From NCBI GenBank assembly GCA_035273665.1, contig DATEOW010000134.1, forward strand, positions 1 through 36,517: a stretch of 36,517 bases of DNA, written 5' to 3'. How positions within the stretch are numbered: the stretch's first letter is position 1; each line of letters opens with the position of its first letter. Below are positions 16,871 through 25,133 of this stretch, piece by piece. The notes under the pieces were generated by a model, which had not been told where the DNA came from, made no database searches, and saw nothing but the letters and a program-made list of their open reading frames with translations. The translations under genes and the position numbers were made by a program. The stretch is from DATEEW01 sp035273665 (GTDB taxonomy: Bacteria > Pseudomonadota > Gammaproteobacteria > Burkholderiales > SG8-39).

Positions 16871-17655
16871 GGGGCAAAACCTAGTTCCTCAACAATCGCC
16901 CCGTTGTCCTCCATCTCGGCGAGCACAACCAAAGTCACGCGACGATTGCGTGCACGCCCTTCTGCGGTGGTGTTGGTGTCAACGGGACGGTTTGCGGCAT
17001 AGCCGGTGACGCCGACACGAGAACCTTGCACGCCGTTTTCCACGAAAAGCTTCGCCACTGCGCTCGCCCGCGCGGCGGATAATTCCCAATTGGACGGATA
17101 GACGGGTGTAGCGATCGGCGTGGCATCGGTGTGCCCTTCGATGCGGATCGCGTTCTTTGAACCAGCCAGCACTTTCGAGGCGGCGCTGAGTATCTGCACG
17201 GCTTGCGGCTCGAGTTTGGCGTCCGCCGGTGCGAAGAGTGCGCTCGCGCCGATCTCCACGACAATAGCTTTGGCAGTCTGAGTAATCTGCAAAGGGCCTT
17301 GCGCATCAAGCGGCGCAAGCACCGACTGCAGGGATGCCGCAAGATCGCGCATTTTTCGTTCGCGCCGCTTCGCCGCGCTTTCCGCGCGCAGCCGTACCGC
17401 TTCGTTGTGCGCCTTGAGGCTAGGCGGCGTGACCAGCATGACGCCTTCGCTGCGCTCGTCCGCTTCGCCGCTGCCAAAAGCCTGATTAAGCGATTGACTG
17501 AGCACGCGATATTTACCTTCGTTGACCGAAGACAAGGCGTACATGACGACGAAGAATGCGAAAAGAAGCGTAATGAAATCCGCATAGGACACGAGCCAGC
17601 GATCCCGGCTCGTATGAGCTTCCTCGTTACGCCTCATCGCGCGTAGACGCGCCAT
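16867..17655 (-). CDS. motD: Flagellar stator protein MotD (MotB family)
   Basis: 262 residues. Stator B-subunit: one membrane helix plus a periplasmic OmpA-like domain that grips peptidoglycan. The N-terminal segment RDRWLVSYADFITLLFAFFV carries the ion-binding Asp (about D26). OmpA-type motifs IRIEGHTDATPI, YPSNWELSAARA and GYAANRPVDTN lie in the C-terminal half. It pairs with motC 72 bp upstream. The start at 17655 has a good AAAGGGAA ribosome site. The order fliA-motC-motD after flhA-flhF-flhG resembles Pseudomonas, where MotCD is the second stator and supports swarming and high-load motion; that role here is inferred. Confidence 0.93.
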   Translation of the reverse strand: MARLRAMRRNEEAHTSRDRWLVSYADFITLLFAFFVVMYALSSVNEGKYRVLSQSLNQAFGSGEADERSEGVMLVTPPSLKAHNEAVRLRAESAAKRRERKMRDLAASLQSVLAPLDAQGPLQITQTAKAIVVEIGASALFAPADAKLEPQAVQILSAASKVLAGSKNAIRIEGHTDATPIATPVYPSNWELSAARASAVAKLFVENGVQGSRVGVTGYAANRPVDTNTTAEGRARNRRVTLVVLAEMEDNGAIVEELGFAP

Positions 17656-17727
17656 CGCTTTCCCTTTGCTCCCACCGCTGCATGCAATGCATCCGCGGCT
17701 CGTTCTTGTTGATGAGTACTCGCTCGC

Positions 17728-18471
17728 TCAGGACAGGTAACCTGCTAACCGTTGTTCAATCAACATCGGGTTCTCGCCACGCGCCACAGCGACGAGCCCG
17801 TCGGCCATTAATTCGCGCTCGCGCACCAATCCGTCGGTTAGCGCACGCAATTTATGCGCCGCGGGAAGAAACAACAGGTTGGCAAATCCAACGCCGTAAA
17901 TGGTCGCGACAAAGGCCACCGCGATGCCCGCGCCAAGGCGCGACGGTTCGCTCAGATGTTCCATGACATGAATGAGGCCCAGCACGGCACCCAGAATACC
18001 GATCGTCGGCGCATAGCCTCCTGCGGATTCCCATACTTGTGCGCCGCCGCGCAAACGTTCTTCATAGGTGGTGATTTCGATATCGAGCGCTTCGCGCATG
18101 CGGTCGGCATCCCAACCATCGACGAGCATCTGCAAACCGGTTTTCATGAACTGATCGTTGTCCGAATTCTCGAGTTCGCTTTCGAGCGAAAGCAAGCCTT
18201 CTCGGCGAACCAAGCTGCTCCAACGCCCCAGCACATGCATCAAATGCCGGCCGCGCGGCGGCGGTGGTGTAAGCACCCAGCGAAACATACGCAAGCCTTG
18301 CATGAACGTGCCGCGCGGACTCTGTAGCATGACGGCGCCAAGCGTACCGAGCACGACGATGAGGAACGCCGTGAGCTGCGCGAGCGAACCCAGCGAGCCG
18401 CCCTCGATCCATTGCGCTGCGACGATACCGAGCAGCGCCAAGCCCAGGCCTAATAAGCTGCCGACGTCCAC
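17728..18471 (-). CDS. motC: Flagellar stator protein MotC (MotA family)
   Basis: 247 residues, shorter than the 286-residue MotA also in the window. Four membrane helices: SLLGLGLALLGIVAAQWIEG, an adjoining FLIVVLGTLGAVML, then the pair YAPTIGILGAVLGLIHVMEH and GIAVAFVATIYGVGFANLLF. The cytoplasmic loop LVRREGLLSLESELEN is the charged rotor-facing segment of MotA/PomA proteins. It follows fliA by 4 bp and precedes motD. The size and 'GLGLALLGI' start are closer to PomA/MotC than to E. coli MotA; I cannot tell proton from sodium use from sequence alone. Confidence 0.93.
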   Translation of the reverse strand: MDVGSLLGLGLALLGIVAAQWIEGGSLGSLAQLTAFLIVVLGTLGAVMLQSPRGTFMQGLRMFRWVLTPPPPRGRHLMHVLGRWSSLVRREGLLSLESELENSDNDQFMKTGLQMLVDGWDADRMREALDIEITTYEERLRGGAQVWESAGGYAPTIGILGAVLGLIHVMEHLSEPSRLGAGIAVAFVATIYGVGFANLLFLPAAHKLRALTDGLVRERELMADGLVAVARGENPMLIEQRLAGYLS

Positions 18472-18475
18472 TCGA

Positions 18476-19201
18476 TCACCAGTCCTTCAGTTTGCCGCGT
18501 AAGCGCGAGACCGCCTGACTATGGAGCTGACACACACGCGATTCGGTTACCCCCAGCACTGCCGCGATCTCACGGAAGTTGAGCTCTTGCTCGTAATACA
18601 TGCCCATCAGTTGTTTTTCGCGTTCGGGTAGATTCTCGATCGCCGCGACCAGCGCCTCGCGGAAACGAACATCGTGCAAGGCCTCTTGAGGTTGCGGGCC
18701 TTCGTCAGGACAACGGCGTGCGAGAAAATCATCATCGCGATCGTCATCGCTGTCGTCGTAGTAAATCAGCTGGCCGCCATGAGAATCGTCGAGCATCTCC
18801 TGATACTCCCGCAGACTGATGCCCATTTCAGCCGCGATCTCGGACTCCTGCGCTGCACGCCCCAAGCGCTGTTCGATCTTTGACATTGCGCTTTCAATGG
18901 TCCGCTGGGTCTTGCGCACGCCCCGCGGCAACCAGTCGCTCGAACGCAATTCGTCGAGCATGGCGCCACGCACCCGCTGGGCCGCGAAGGTTTCGAACTG
19001 CACGCCCTGCGATTCTTCGAAGCGGCTGGCGGCATCCATCAACCCGATCAGCCCGGCTTGCAACAAATCATCCAATTGCACGCTGGCCGGCAATCGCGCC
19101 GCCAAGTGGTGTGCAATGCGTTTGACCATGGGGGCAAAACGTCGGACGGTATCTTCTTTATCTAATATCCCGGCGGCGGTATACATGCCTTCGGCTCCCA
19201 T
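18476..19201 (-). CDS. fliA: RNA polymerase sigma-28 factor FliA
   Basis: 241 residues. Directs RNA polymerase to late flagellar and chemotaxis promoters. Region 2 is clear (QLDDLLQAGLIGLMDAASRF, FETFAAQRVRGAMLDELRSS, DWLPRGVRK). Region 4 has the helix-turn-helix LNFREIAAVLGVTESRVCQL. A run of acidic residues (YYDDSDDDRDDDF) sits between regions 3 and 4. Its ATG overlaps the flhG stop (TAATG), so the two are likely coupled; an in-frame ATG five codons later is an alternative start. FliA's sites in this window include the flgM and fliC promoters. Confidence 0.97.
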   Translation of the reverse strand: MGAEGMYTAAGILDKEDTVRRFAPMVKRIAHHLAARLPASVQLDDLLQAGLIGLMDAASRFEESQGVQFETFAAQRVRGAMLDELRSSDWLPRGVRKTQRTIESAMSKIEQRLGRAAQESEIAAEMGISLREYQEMLDDSHGGQLIYYDDSDDDRDDDFLARRCPDEGPQPQEALHDVRFREALVAAIENLPEREKQLMGMYYEQELNFREIAAVLGVTESRVCQLHSQAVSRLRGKLKDW

Positions 19202-20013
19202 TAGTACACGATTCGGCTGGGCGATACGCTGGCCAAACTCCAGCTATCGACTCGCGCCGCCAAGTTCATCAAAGCCAGGGCCGAAGGCGCCTGTGTATCG
19301 AGATCGAAAACCGGACGCGCACTCGCGTGCGCGCGGCTCATTTCTTCGTCTTGCGGAATGAAGCCGGCCCACTCGATGGCGGCTCCGATAAAACGTTGTG
19401 TCGCATCGTTCAACGCGCGATGCAGATTGCGGGCACCCTGTTCGGCCGCGGTACCGCAAACGACGAGGCGAATACGACTGCTCTTGGTTTGCATGCGCTT
19501 GAGTGCGGCATAAGTGCGCGTTACCGTTTCGGCAATGGGGGAAGCGGCGATCAATACATCGCCCTCCATCCCGGCAAGCGGCGTGTGCAGATGCACGATG
19601 ACGACATCGGGATGCGGTGTCAGTTCGCTTACCAGTGCCGACACCCATTGCGAGATATCGCTCGCCTGTGCCAAGGCGCGCGCCGCAGGCACAATGCGCA
19701 GACCATTTAGTGGGCTAAGCACGACCTCCTGCAAACGTTTATCTCCGGAAACCACATCAGCGAGTTCATAGCGTGCTCGCAACCCCATGGCCTGCGGGAC
19801 TTCACCCCGCGCGGTATCAACGATCAGCACCTCCCGACCGCTAAGCGTGAGTGCCATAGCGAGGTTGGCCACCAGACCGCCTTGTTGTCCGCCCGGCGCA
19901 AGCACCGGCAATATTACGGCCCGATGCTTCGCAAAAATACGGCGCAGACCCTCCGCCTGATCCAGATTCGGCGAGGCAAACAATGTATTGCCGCTCGATG
20001 GCGCGAAACGCAT
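19201..20013 (-). CDS. flhG: Divergent FlhG/FleN (MinD/ParA-like) without a recognisable P-loop
   Basis: 270 residues between flhF and fliA, the standard place of flhG. FlhG controls flagellar number together with FlhF. The N-terminal LDQAEGLRRIF (about residues 17-27) matches the DQAxxLR helix by which FlhG stimulates the FlhF GTPase. The MinD-type ATPase core is degenerate: where KGGVGKT should be, residues about 39-50 read APGGQQGGLVAN, with neither lysine. The following VLIVDTARGE lacks the DADxGxxN pattern of intact FlhG. The overall fold remains recognisable (NLAMALTLSGREVLIVDT, HPDVVIVHLHTPL, later ASPIAETVTRTYAALK). It probably cannot bind or hydrolyse ATP in the usual way. Symbol by synteny and family; activity uncertain. 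Confidence 0.88.
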   Translation of the reverse strand: MRFAPSSGNTLFASPNLDQAEGLRRIFAKHRAVILPVLAPGGQQGGLVANLAMALTLSGREVLIVDTARGEVPQAMGLRARYELADVVSGDKRLQEVVLSPLNGLRIVPAARALAQASDISQWVSALVSELTPHPDVVIVHLHTPLAGMEGDVLIAASPIAETVTRTYAALKRMQTKSSRIRLVVCGTAAEQGARNLHRALNDATQRFIGAAIEWAGFIPQDEEMSRAHASARPVFDLDTQAPSALALMNLAARVDSWSLASVSPSRIVY

Positions 20014-20023
20014 TGCGATATCC

Positions 20024-21559
20024 CTAAGCGCTCGGCGCGAGCGAGTTATGACCGATTAATTGTGCAGCGGTCGTGAGAGCGAGTTCTTCCTCGTTCATTG
20101 CGAGCGCCGGCGGCGTAGTCGCCCGTAGCGCACGATGCACGAGATAGCGTGCGTTCGGAGAATGCAAATCCTCGGGAACGCGCTGACCGTTAGCGACAAA
20201 ATGGAGTTTCACTTTATGGCGAAGAATGGCATCCAAGGCGCCGCCGAGTTTGATTGCTTCGTCGACCTTGCTCAGAATGCAGCCGGCCAGCCCCTCGCCT
20301 TGGTACACGTCGATGACGTCTTCGAGCGTTTCAGGTTGCGCAGCCGCGTTTAAAACAACCAGTCTTTTAACGTTGTTGGCCACCAACCCTGCGATTTGTT
20401 CGCTGACCCGCGCATCGCGCTGTCCCAAGCCGACCGTATCGATCAGAACGAGATGTTTATCTGCATAGGACGAAAGCAATTCAGCGAGCGTGGCGGCATC
20501 GTGAACCGTGTTGACCGGCACGCCGAGGATCTTGCCGTAAATTCGCAACTGGTCCGGCGCCCCGATTCGATAGGTGTCGGCGGTGATCAATGCCAGTTTT
20601 TTCGCACCGTATTTCACCGCACAGCGCGCGGCGAGTTTGGCTGCGGTAGTGGTTTTACCCACCCCGGTCGGACCGACCAAGGCGTAGACGCCACCCCGAT
20701 CGACGATATCTTCGGCATCGGCGAGCGGCAATTCCTGCTCCAAGGTCGCGGCAAGCCATTTTTGCGCTTCGCGTGATTCCAGCTTGCTGGGCGCCGATTC
20801 GGCAATTCGTCTTGCCGTTTGCGCGCTCAATCCGGCTTCGATGCAACGGCGCACCAGTTCCGCGCGCACCGGCTGCCGGCGCGCAGCGTCGTTCCACGCC
20901 AGCCCAGCGAGCTCTCGCTCGACCAAACTGCGCAGCATGGCGAGTTCCGCAGTCAGACGCGCGTTTTCCGCTGACAAATTACGGTCCACATGCGACTTCT
21001 CCCGCTCTGCCAGTGCTTTCTGCGCCTCCGCAGCACGGACCAACCCGTTCACCTGATGTTGAAAGGTCGCGCGCATCGCTTTGAGTTCGGCCGCGAGCGC
21101 CGCATGCGCCGGCTCATTATTTTGCGGCTGGCTCAGCGTAGAAAGTTGCGTTTCCAGCGCGGCCCGCATCGCCTTGATCTCTTCGGCGAGCAGACTGTCG
21201 GTCGTCGTTGCCGGTGTTGCGGCGGTCGCATTTCCGTTGGTTTTATTGATAGGCAGGGCATGCTGGACACGTCGGGGCTCAGGACGAGGCGCCTCCGGCG
21301 ATGCGCCGCGAAGCAGACTGCGCACCTCGACCGTTGCGGCTGCTGCGGCCGCGGCCTGTGCGGCCGCATTTTCAACCGCATGCTGCGCGGGGACCGGTGC
21401 GGAAACGATGCTCGCCATATCGCTGTCCGCAATCGCCAGAACTTCGACGCCGCCCTTGACGCTGCGATTGGACAGGATGACGGCGTCCTCGCCTAAAGCG
21501 TCGCGGACCTGGCGCATCGCTTCTCTTGAAGTCGATGCATGGAATTTTTTAACTTTCAT
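20024..21559 (-). CDS. flhF: Flagellar SRP-type GTPase FlhF
   Basis: 511 residues. SRP-family GTPase that sets where (and with FlhG how many) flagella form. The N-terminal B domain opens MKVKKFHASTSREAMRQVRD, ALGEDAVILSNR. A long Ala/Pro-rich and coiled linker spans about 50-215. The NG domain has P-loop VGPTGVGKTTTAAKLA (about 295-310), TADTYRIGAPDQLRIYGKIL, G3 LIDTVGLGQRD (DTVG instead of the usual DTAG) and G4 SKVDEAIKLGGAL. The linker has two similar helices, LAEEIKAMRAALETQ and LAAELKAMRATFQHQ, suggesting an internal duplication. It lies 40 bp after flhA and 10 bp before flhG. Confidence 0.96.
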   Translation of the reverse strand: MKVKKFHASTSREAMRQVRDALGEDAVILSNRSVKGGVEVLAIADSDMASIVSAPVPAQHAVENAAAQAAAAAAATVEVRSLLRGASPEAPRPEPRRVQHALPINKTNGNATAATPATTTDSLLAEEIKAMRAALETQLSTLSQPQNNEPAHAALAAELKAMRATFQHQVNGLVRAAEAQKALAEREKSHVDRNLSAENARLTAELAMLRSLVERELAGLAWNDAARRQPVRAELVRRCIEAGLSAQTARRIAESAPSKLESREAQKWLAATLEQELPLADAEDIVDRGGVYALVGPTGVGKTTTAAKLAARCAVKYGAKKLALITADTYRIGAPDQLRIYGKILGVPVNTVHDAATLAELLSSYADKHLVLIDTVGLGQRDARVSEQIAGLVANNVKRLVVLNAAAQPETLEDVIDVYQGEGLAGCILSKVDEAIKLGGALDAILRHKVKLHFVANGQRVPEDLHSPNARYLVHRALRATTPPALAMNEEELALTTAAQLIGHNSLAPSA

Positions 21560-21599
21560 ATTGCAGCCCCTTTATCTCGAAAAGTGGGGATCAAAAAAA

Positions 21600-23681
21600 T
21601 CAAGCGCGCGCGCCGAGCACGGAGCTGACGCGAACGCTACGGGAATCGGGTATTTCAGCGTGTGCGAGCACACGTAATTGCGGTAAGGCACGGCGCAACA
21701 ATCGGGCGAGCGGATTGCGCAAACGATCCGGCACTAATAACGCGGTCGGCATCCCCAATGTTTCCTGGTGCCGCACCGCCGCCGCCGAATCGCGCAACAG
21801 CGTTTCGGCAAGACCGGGTTCGAGGCCGAAGCCGTCAGAGGCCAGTGCTTGTCCCAGTACTTTTTCCAATTCTGGCTCGACGACAATGACGGCCAATTCC
21901 GGCGTGGACCCGTAAATCTGTTGCACGATAGATGCGCCCAATGCCACGCGGACGACAGCGGTCAGATCGCTCGTATCTTGTGTTCTGGCCGCATGATCGG
22001 TCAGTGTTTCCACGATGCTCCGCAGGTCGCGAATGTGCACGCCTTCAGCGAGCAGGTTCTGCAATACTTTTTGCATCGATGAGAACGGAATGAGTTTCGG
22101 CACCAAGTCTTCGATCAGTTTCGGTGTCGACTTGGAGAAATGATCGACTAGGCTCTGCAGCTCGGCACGGCCGAGCAATGCGGATGCATTGGTGGTTACG
22201 ACGTGAGATAGATGCGTTGCGACCACCGTCCCCGCATCGACTACCGTGAAACCCGCGCCCACCGCACGCTCGCGCTGCGAGGGATCGATCCACGTCGCCG
22301 GCAAGCCAAAGGCGGGGTCCTTCGTTTGCGCGCCGGGTAGGGTTGTCGTCGCGCGTCCCGGATTGATCGCGAGCAATTGACCGGGGAATGCCTCGCCTTC
22401 TCCGACGACCACGCCCTTGAGACTGATGCGGTAGCCGGCGGGTTTGAGTTCGAGGTTGTCGCGAATATGAACTGCCGGCGGCAGGAAGCCGATCTCTTGT
22501 GCGAATTTTTTGCGGATCGCTTTGATTCGGCGAAGCAGCTCGCCGTCCTGCGCCTTGTCTACTAGGGGAATCAGTCGATAACCGACTTCGAGGCCCAGCG
22601 TGTCCACCGGCGTGATGTCTTCCCATGAGGCTTCCTGTGCCGCCTCTGGATTGACCGGTTGCGCCACCGGAGTCTTGGCGGCTTCTTCCTCAGGATGGGC
22701 TTCGCGAAGCTTGAGGTAATACGCCAAGCCGGCAAGCGCGGCAGCGAGCAGTAAAAATGCGAAGTGCGGCATGCCGGGGATCAAACCCATGATGCCGAGT
22801 ACACCGGCGCATAGATTCAAGACCTGCCTGCGCATAAACAATTGGTCCATGATCTGCGCGCCGATGTCTGAACCGGTACCCACCCGGCTCACGACCAAGC
22901 CCGCAGCGGTCGAAATCACCAGCGCGGGGATCTGCGCCACGAGACCATCGCCGATGGCGAGCAAGACGTAGTTATTAGAGGCCTGAGCGAACGAAAGATC
23001 GTGCTGCAACATACCGATGGCAAGACCGCCGATGATGTTGATGAACAGAATCAAAATGCCGGCGATGGCATCGCCGCGCACAAACTTTGACGCGCCGTCC
23101 ATCGAGCCGTAAAACTCGGCTTCTTGTCCAACCTCTTGACGACGCTTGCGCGCTTCGGCCTCGCCGATCAGCCCTGCGTTCAAATCGGCGTCGATCGCCA
23201 TCTGCTTGCCTGGCATCGCGTCCAAGGTAAAACGCGCGCTAACCTCCGCGATACGACCGGCACCTTTGGTGATCACAACGAAATTGATCACCACCAAAAT
23301 AATGAACACCACCAAGCCGACCGTAAAATTGCCGCCGACGAGAAAGTGGCCGAATGCTTCGATGACCTTTCCTGCAGCATCCGGTCCGGTGTGGCCATGC
23401 AATAGCACAACCCGCGTAGAGGCGACGTTCAGCGATAGCCGCAGGAGCGTGGTGAGCAGAAGTACCGTTGGAAAAGCCGCGAAGTCGAGCGGCCTGGTCG
23501 TGTACATCGACGTGAGCAACACGATCAAACCGAGCGCAATATTGAAGGTAAATAACAAGTCCAACAAAAAAGGTGGGAGCGGCAGCACCATCATCGCGAG
23601 AATCATGACGATGAGAATGGGACCGGCTAGTGCCTTCACTTGCACTTTGTCGAATACGCCGTTGATACTGGCAGCGGCCAT
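21600..23681 (-). CDS. flhA: Flagellar type III export gate protein FlhA
   Basis: 693 residues, the normal length. Inner-membrane export gate with a large cytoplasmic docking domain. The N-terminal half holds about eight membrane helices (PILIVMILAMMVLPLPPFLL, LLFTFNIALGLIVLLTSMYT and others). The cytoplasmic loop RFTLDAMPGKQMAIDADLNA, then EARKRRQEVGQEAEFYGSMD, is the FHIPEP family signature. The C-terminal domain (from about residue 350) includes LGLEVGYRLIPLVD and the linker to the nonamer ring. Its ATG overlaps the flhB stop (TGATG). Confidence 0.97.
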   Translation of the reverse strand: MAAASINGVFDKVQVKALAGPILIVMILAMMVLPLPPFLLDLLFTFNIALGLIVLLTSMYTTRPLDFAAFPTVLLLTTLLRLSLNVASTRVVLLHGHTGPDAAGKVIEAFGHFLVGGNFTVGLVVFIILVVINFVVITKGAGRIAEVSARFTLDAMPGKQMAIDADLNAGLIGEAEARKRRQEVGQEAEFYGSMDGASKFVRGDAIAGILILFINIIGGLAIGMLQHDLSFAQASNNYVLLAIGDGLVAQIPALVISTAAGLVVSRVGTGSDIGAQIMDQLFMRRQVLNLCAGVLGIMGLIPGMPHFAFLLLAAALAGLAYYLKLREAHPEEEAAKTPVAQPVNPEAAQEASWEDITPVDTLGLEVGYRLIPLVDKAQDGELLRRIKAIRKKFAQEIGFLPPAVHIRDNLELKPAGYRISLKGVVVGEGEAFPGQLLAINPGRATTTLPGAQTKDPAFGLPATWIDPSQRERAVGAGFTVVDAGTVVATHLSHVVTTNASALLGRAELQSLVDHFSKSTPKLIEDLVPKLIPFSSMQKVLQNLLAEGVHIRDLRSIVETLTDHAARTQDTSDLTAVVRVALGASIVQQIYGSTPELAVIVVEPELEKVLGQALASDGFGLEPGLAETLLRDSAAAVRHQETLGMPTALLVPDRLRNPLARLLRRALPQLRVLAHAEIPDSRSVRVSSVLGARA

Positions 23682-24853
23682 CAGTTGTCTTCTCCGTTGT
23701 CATCGCGCTCGCCTTGGTCGGGAGAGCCGGGATCCATGCCTTCGGGCACTTCGAGTTCGGTCGGCATCTGGGGCTGCATGCCGCCGTAATTGCTGTAGTG
23801 ACGGAGCTGATAAATGTATGCGAGGACCCGCGCGACAGTGTTGTAGAGCGCGGCGGGTATTTCATCGCCCAATTCAGTGGACACATAGAGAGCGCGCGCA
23901 AGCGGCGGCGCTTCGAGCAAAGCGACTTTGTGTTCGGCGGCAAGTGCGCGTATGCGCAGTGCCACTTCGCCGCGTCCTTTGGCCACGACGCGCGGCGCAC
24001 CGAATTTGCCTTCCTGATACGCAAGCGCGACAGCGAAATGCGTCGGGTTCGTCACGACCACATCGGCTTTGGGCACTTCGGCCATCATGCGCTTGCGTGC
24101 CGCCTCGCGTTGTTGACTGCGAATATGTGCCTTGAGATGCGGGTCGCCTTCGGATTCGCGCATTTCGCGCTTCACCTCTTCGAGGCTCATGCGCAGACCT
24201 TTGTGGTGACGCCAGAGCACGATGGGAACATCGATCATCGCGATTAGCGCCAATGCGGCGGCCAAGACGATTAGAGCGCCTTGAATCATGCCTCCGGTCG
24301 CTGCGAGGCTTTGTCCCGGCGCGAGTGAAGACAAAGAAAGGAGTTCCTCGCGGTGGAACCACAAGTACAGGCCGCCGAGACTCCCGACCAGCAAGGCTTT
24401 GGAAATCGCTTTGAAGAGTTCGGTCAAACCCTCAACCGAAAAAATGCGGCCCAAACCCTTGAGTGGGTTGAGCCGGGTGAAATCGGGGGTGACCGCTTTA
24501 GAAGAGAAAAGCCAGCCGCTCAGCGCAACGCCGGAAAAGACCGCAACCGCTGCGACAAAGCCGAAGAGCGGTAAAGCCGCCAACGTGCTTTCAAGAGACA
24601 AACTCAGCAGACGGCTACCTGGGGCCGTATCGGCGAAAGCGCTAGCGCGATCGATAGACAACCCATCGCGCATCAACCGCGTGCAAAAATTCATCGCGAT
24701 GGACCCGCCGCCCCAGGCGATGGCCGCGCCGGCTGCCAGCACCGCGCAGGCGCCTAGTTCGCGCGAACGCGCAACCTGGCCCTCTTCACGGGCTTGCTCC
24801 AACCGCCTTGGGGTGGCTGGGAGTGTCTTCTCCTGATCGGAATCTGCGGCCAT
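23681..24853 (-). CDS. flhB: Flagellar export switch protein FlhB
   Basis: 390 residues. Controls the switch from rod/hook to filament export. Four membrane helices lie in residues about 30-215. The cytoplasmic domain carries the self-cleavage motif NPTH at 269-272 (ADVVVTNPTHFAVALAY), the same position as in enterobacterial FlhB. N-terminal DQEKTLPATPRRLEQAREEG and QVARSRELGACAVL match the family. The C-terminus is extended by about 20 acidic and Pro/Gly-rich residues. First gene of a long transcript running through flhA, flhF, flhG, fliA, motC, motD and perhaps the kinase. Confidence 0.97.
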   Translation of the reverse strand: MAADSDQEKTLPATPRRLEQAREEGQVARSRELGACAVLAAGAAIAWGGGSIAMNFCTRLMRDGLSIDRASAFADTAPGSRLLSLSLESTLAALPLFGFVAAVAVFSGVALSGWLFSSKAVTPDFTRLNPLKGLGRIFSVEGLTELFKAISKALLVGSLGGLYLWFHREELLSLSSLAPGQSLAATGGMIQGALIVLAAALALIAMIDVPIVLWRHHKGLRMSLEEVKREMRESEGDPHLKAHIRSQQREAARKRMMAEVPKADVVVTNPTHFAVALAYQEGKFGAPRVVAKGRGEVALRIRALAAEHKVALLEAPPLARALYVSTELGDEIPAALYNTVARVLAYIYQLRHYSNYGGMQPQMPTELEVPEGMDPGSPDQGERDDNGEDN

Positions 24854-25084
24854 GCGGCATCGGCACCTTTATCGATGTCGCCATTATTCGCATCCGGCCG
24901 CCGAACAAAGGGGGGATAAGGGGGCCTTTCACCGTCTTATTGGCTAGGATGGCGTCACGCCCGCGCGGCGGCCATCGGCGGGACAACGCAAAACAATGAC
25001 GAGGCGGCCGAGGGACGAAACGGGTGACAAAACGGCGATCGACGGGCCCGGTCACACCGAGGTTTTTCTTAACCGTTAGATGTG
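24854..25084. other. Intergenic region before flhB; likely promoter region
   Basis: About 230 bp between the receptor-gene terminator and the flhB start codon. It should contain the promoter of the flhB operon. A weak AAAGGTG ribosome site lies about 10 bases before the flhB ATG. I see no clear sigma-70, sigma-28 or sigma-54 promoter. A short overlapping open frame here is not supported as a gene. Confidence 0.4.
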
Positions 25085-25120
25085 AAAAAAGCCCGCAACG
25101 GCCAATGCCGCGGCGGGCTT
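25085..25120 (-). terminator. Rho-independent terminator after the receptor gene
   Basis: On the minus strand, AAGCCCGC, a 16-base loop that can pair further, then GCGGGCTT running into six T. It starts 14 bp after the stop of the chemoreceptor gene and would end the motA-cheA-receptor transcript. There is no equal T run on the plus strand. Confidence 0.85.
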
Positions 25121-25133
25121 CCTGACTTGTCAA

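Noticed and set aside
24786..25133. 115-codon minus-strand frame between the receptor gene and flhB
   Set aside because: It overlaps the flhB start and runs through the terminator hairpin, has no ribosome site, and its sequence resembles nothing I know.
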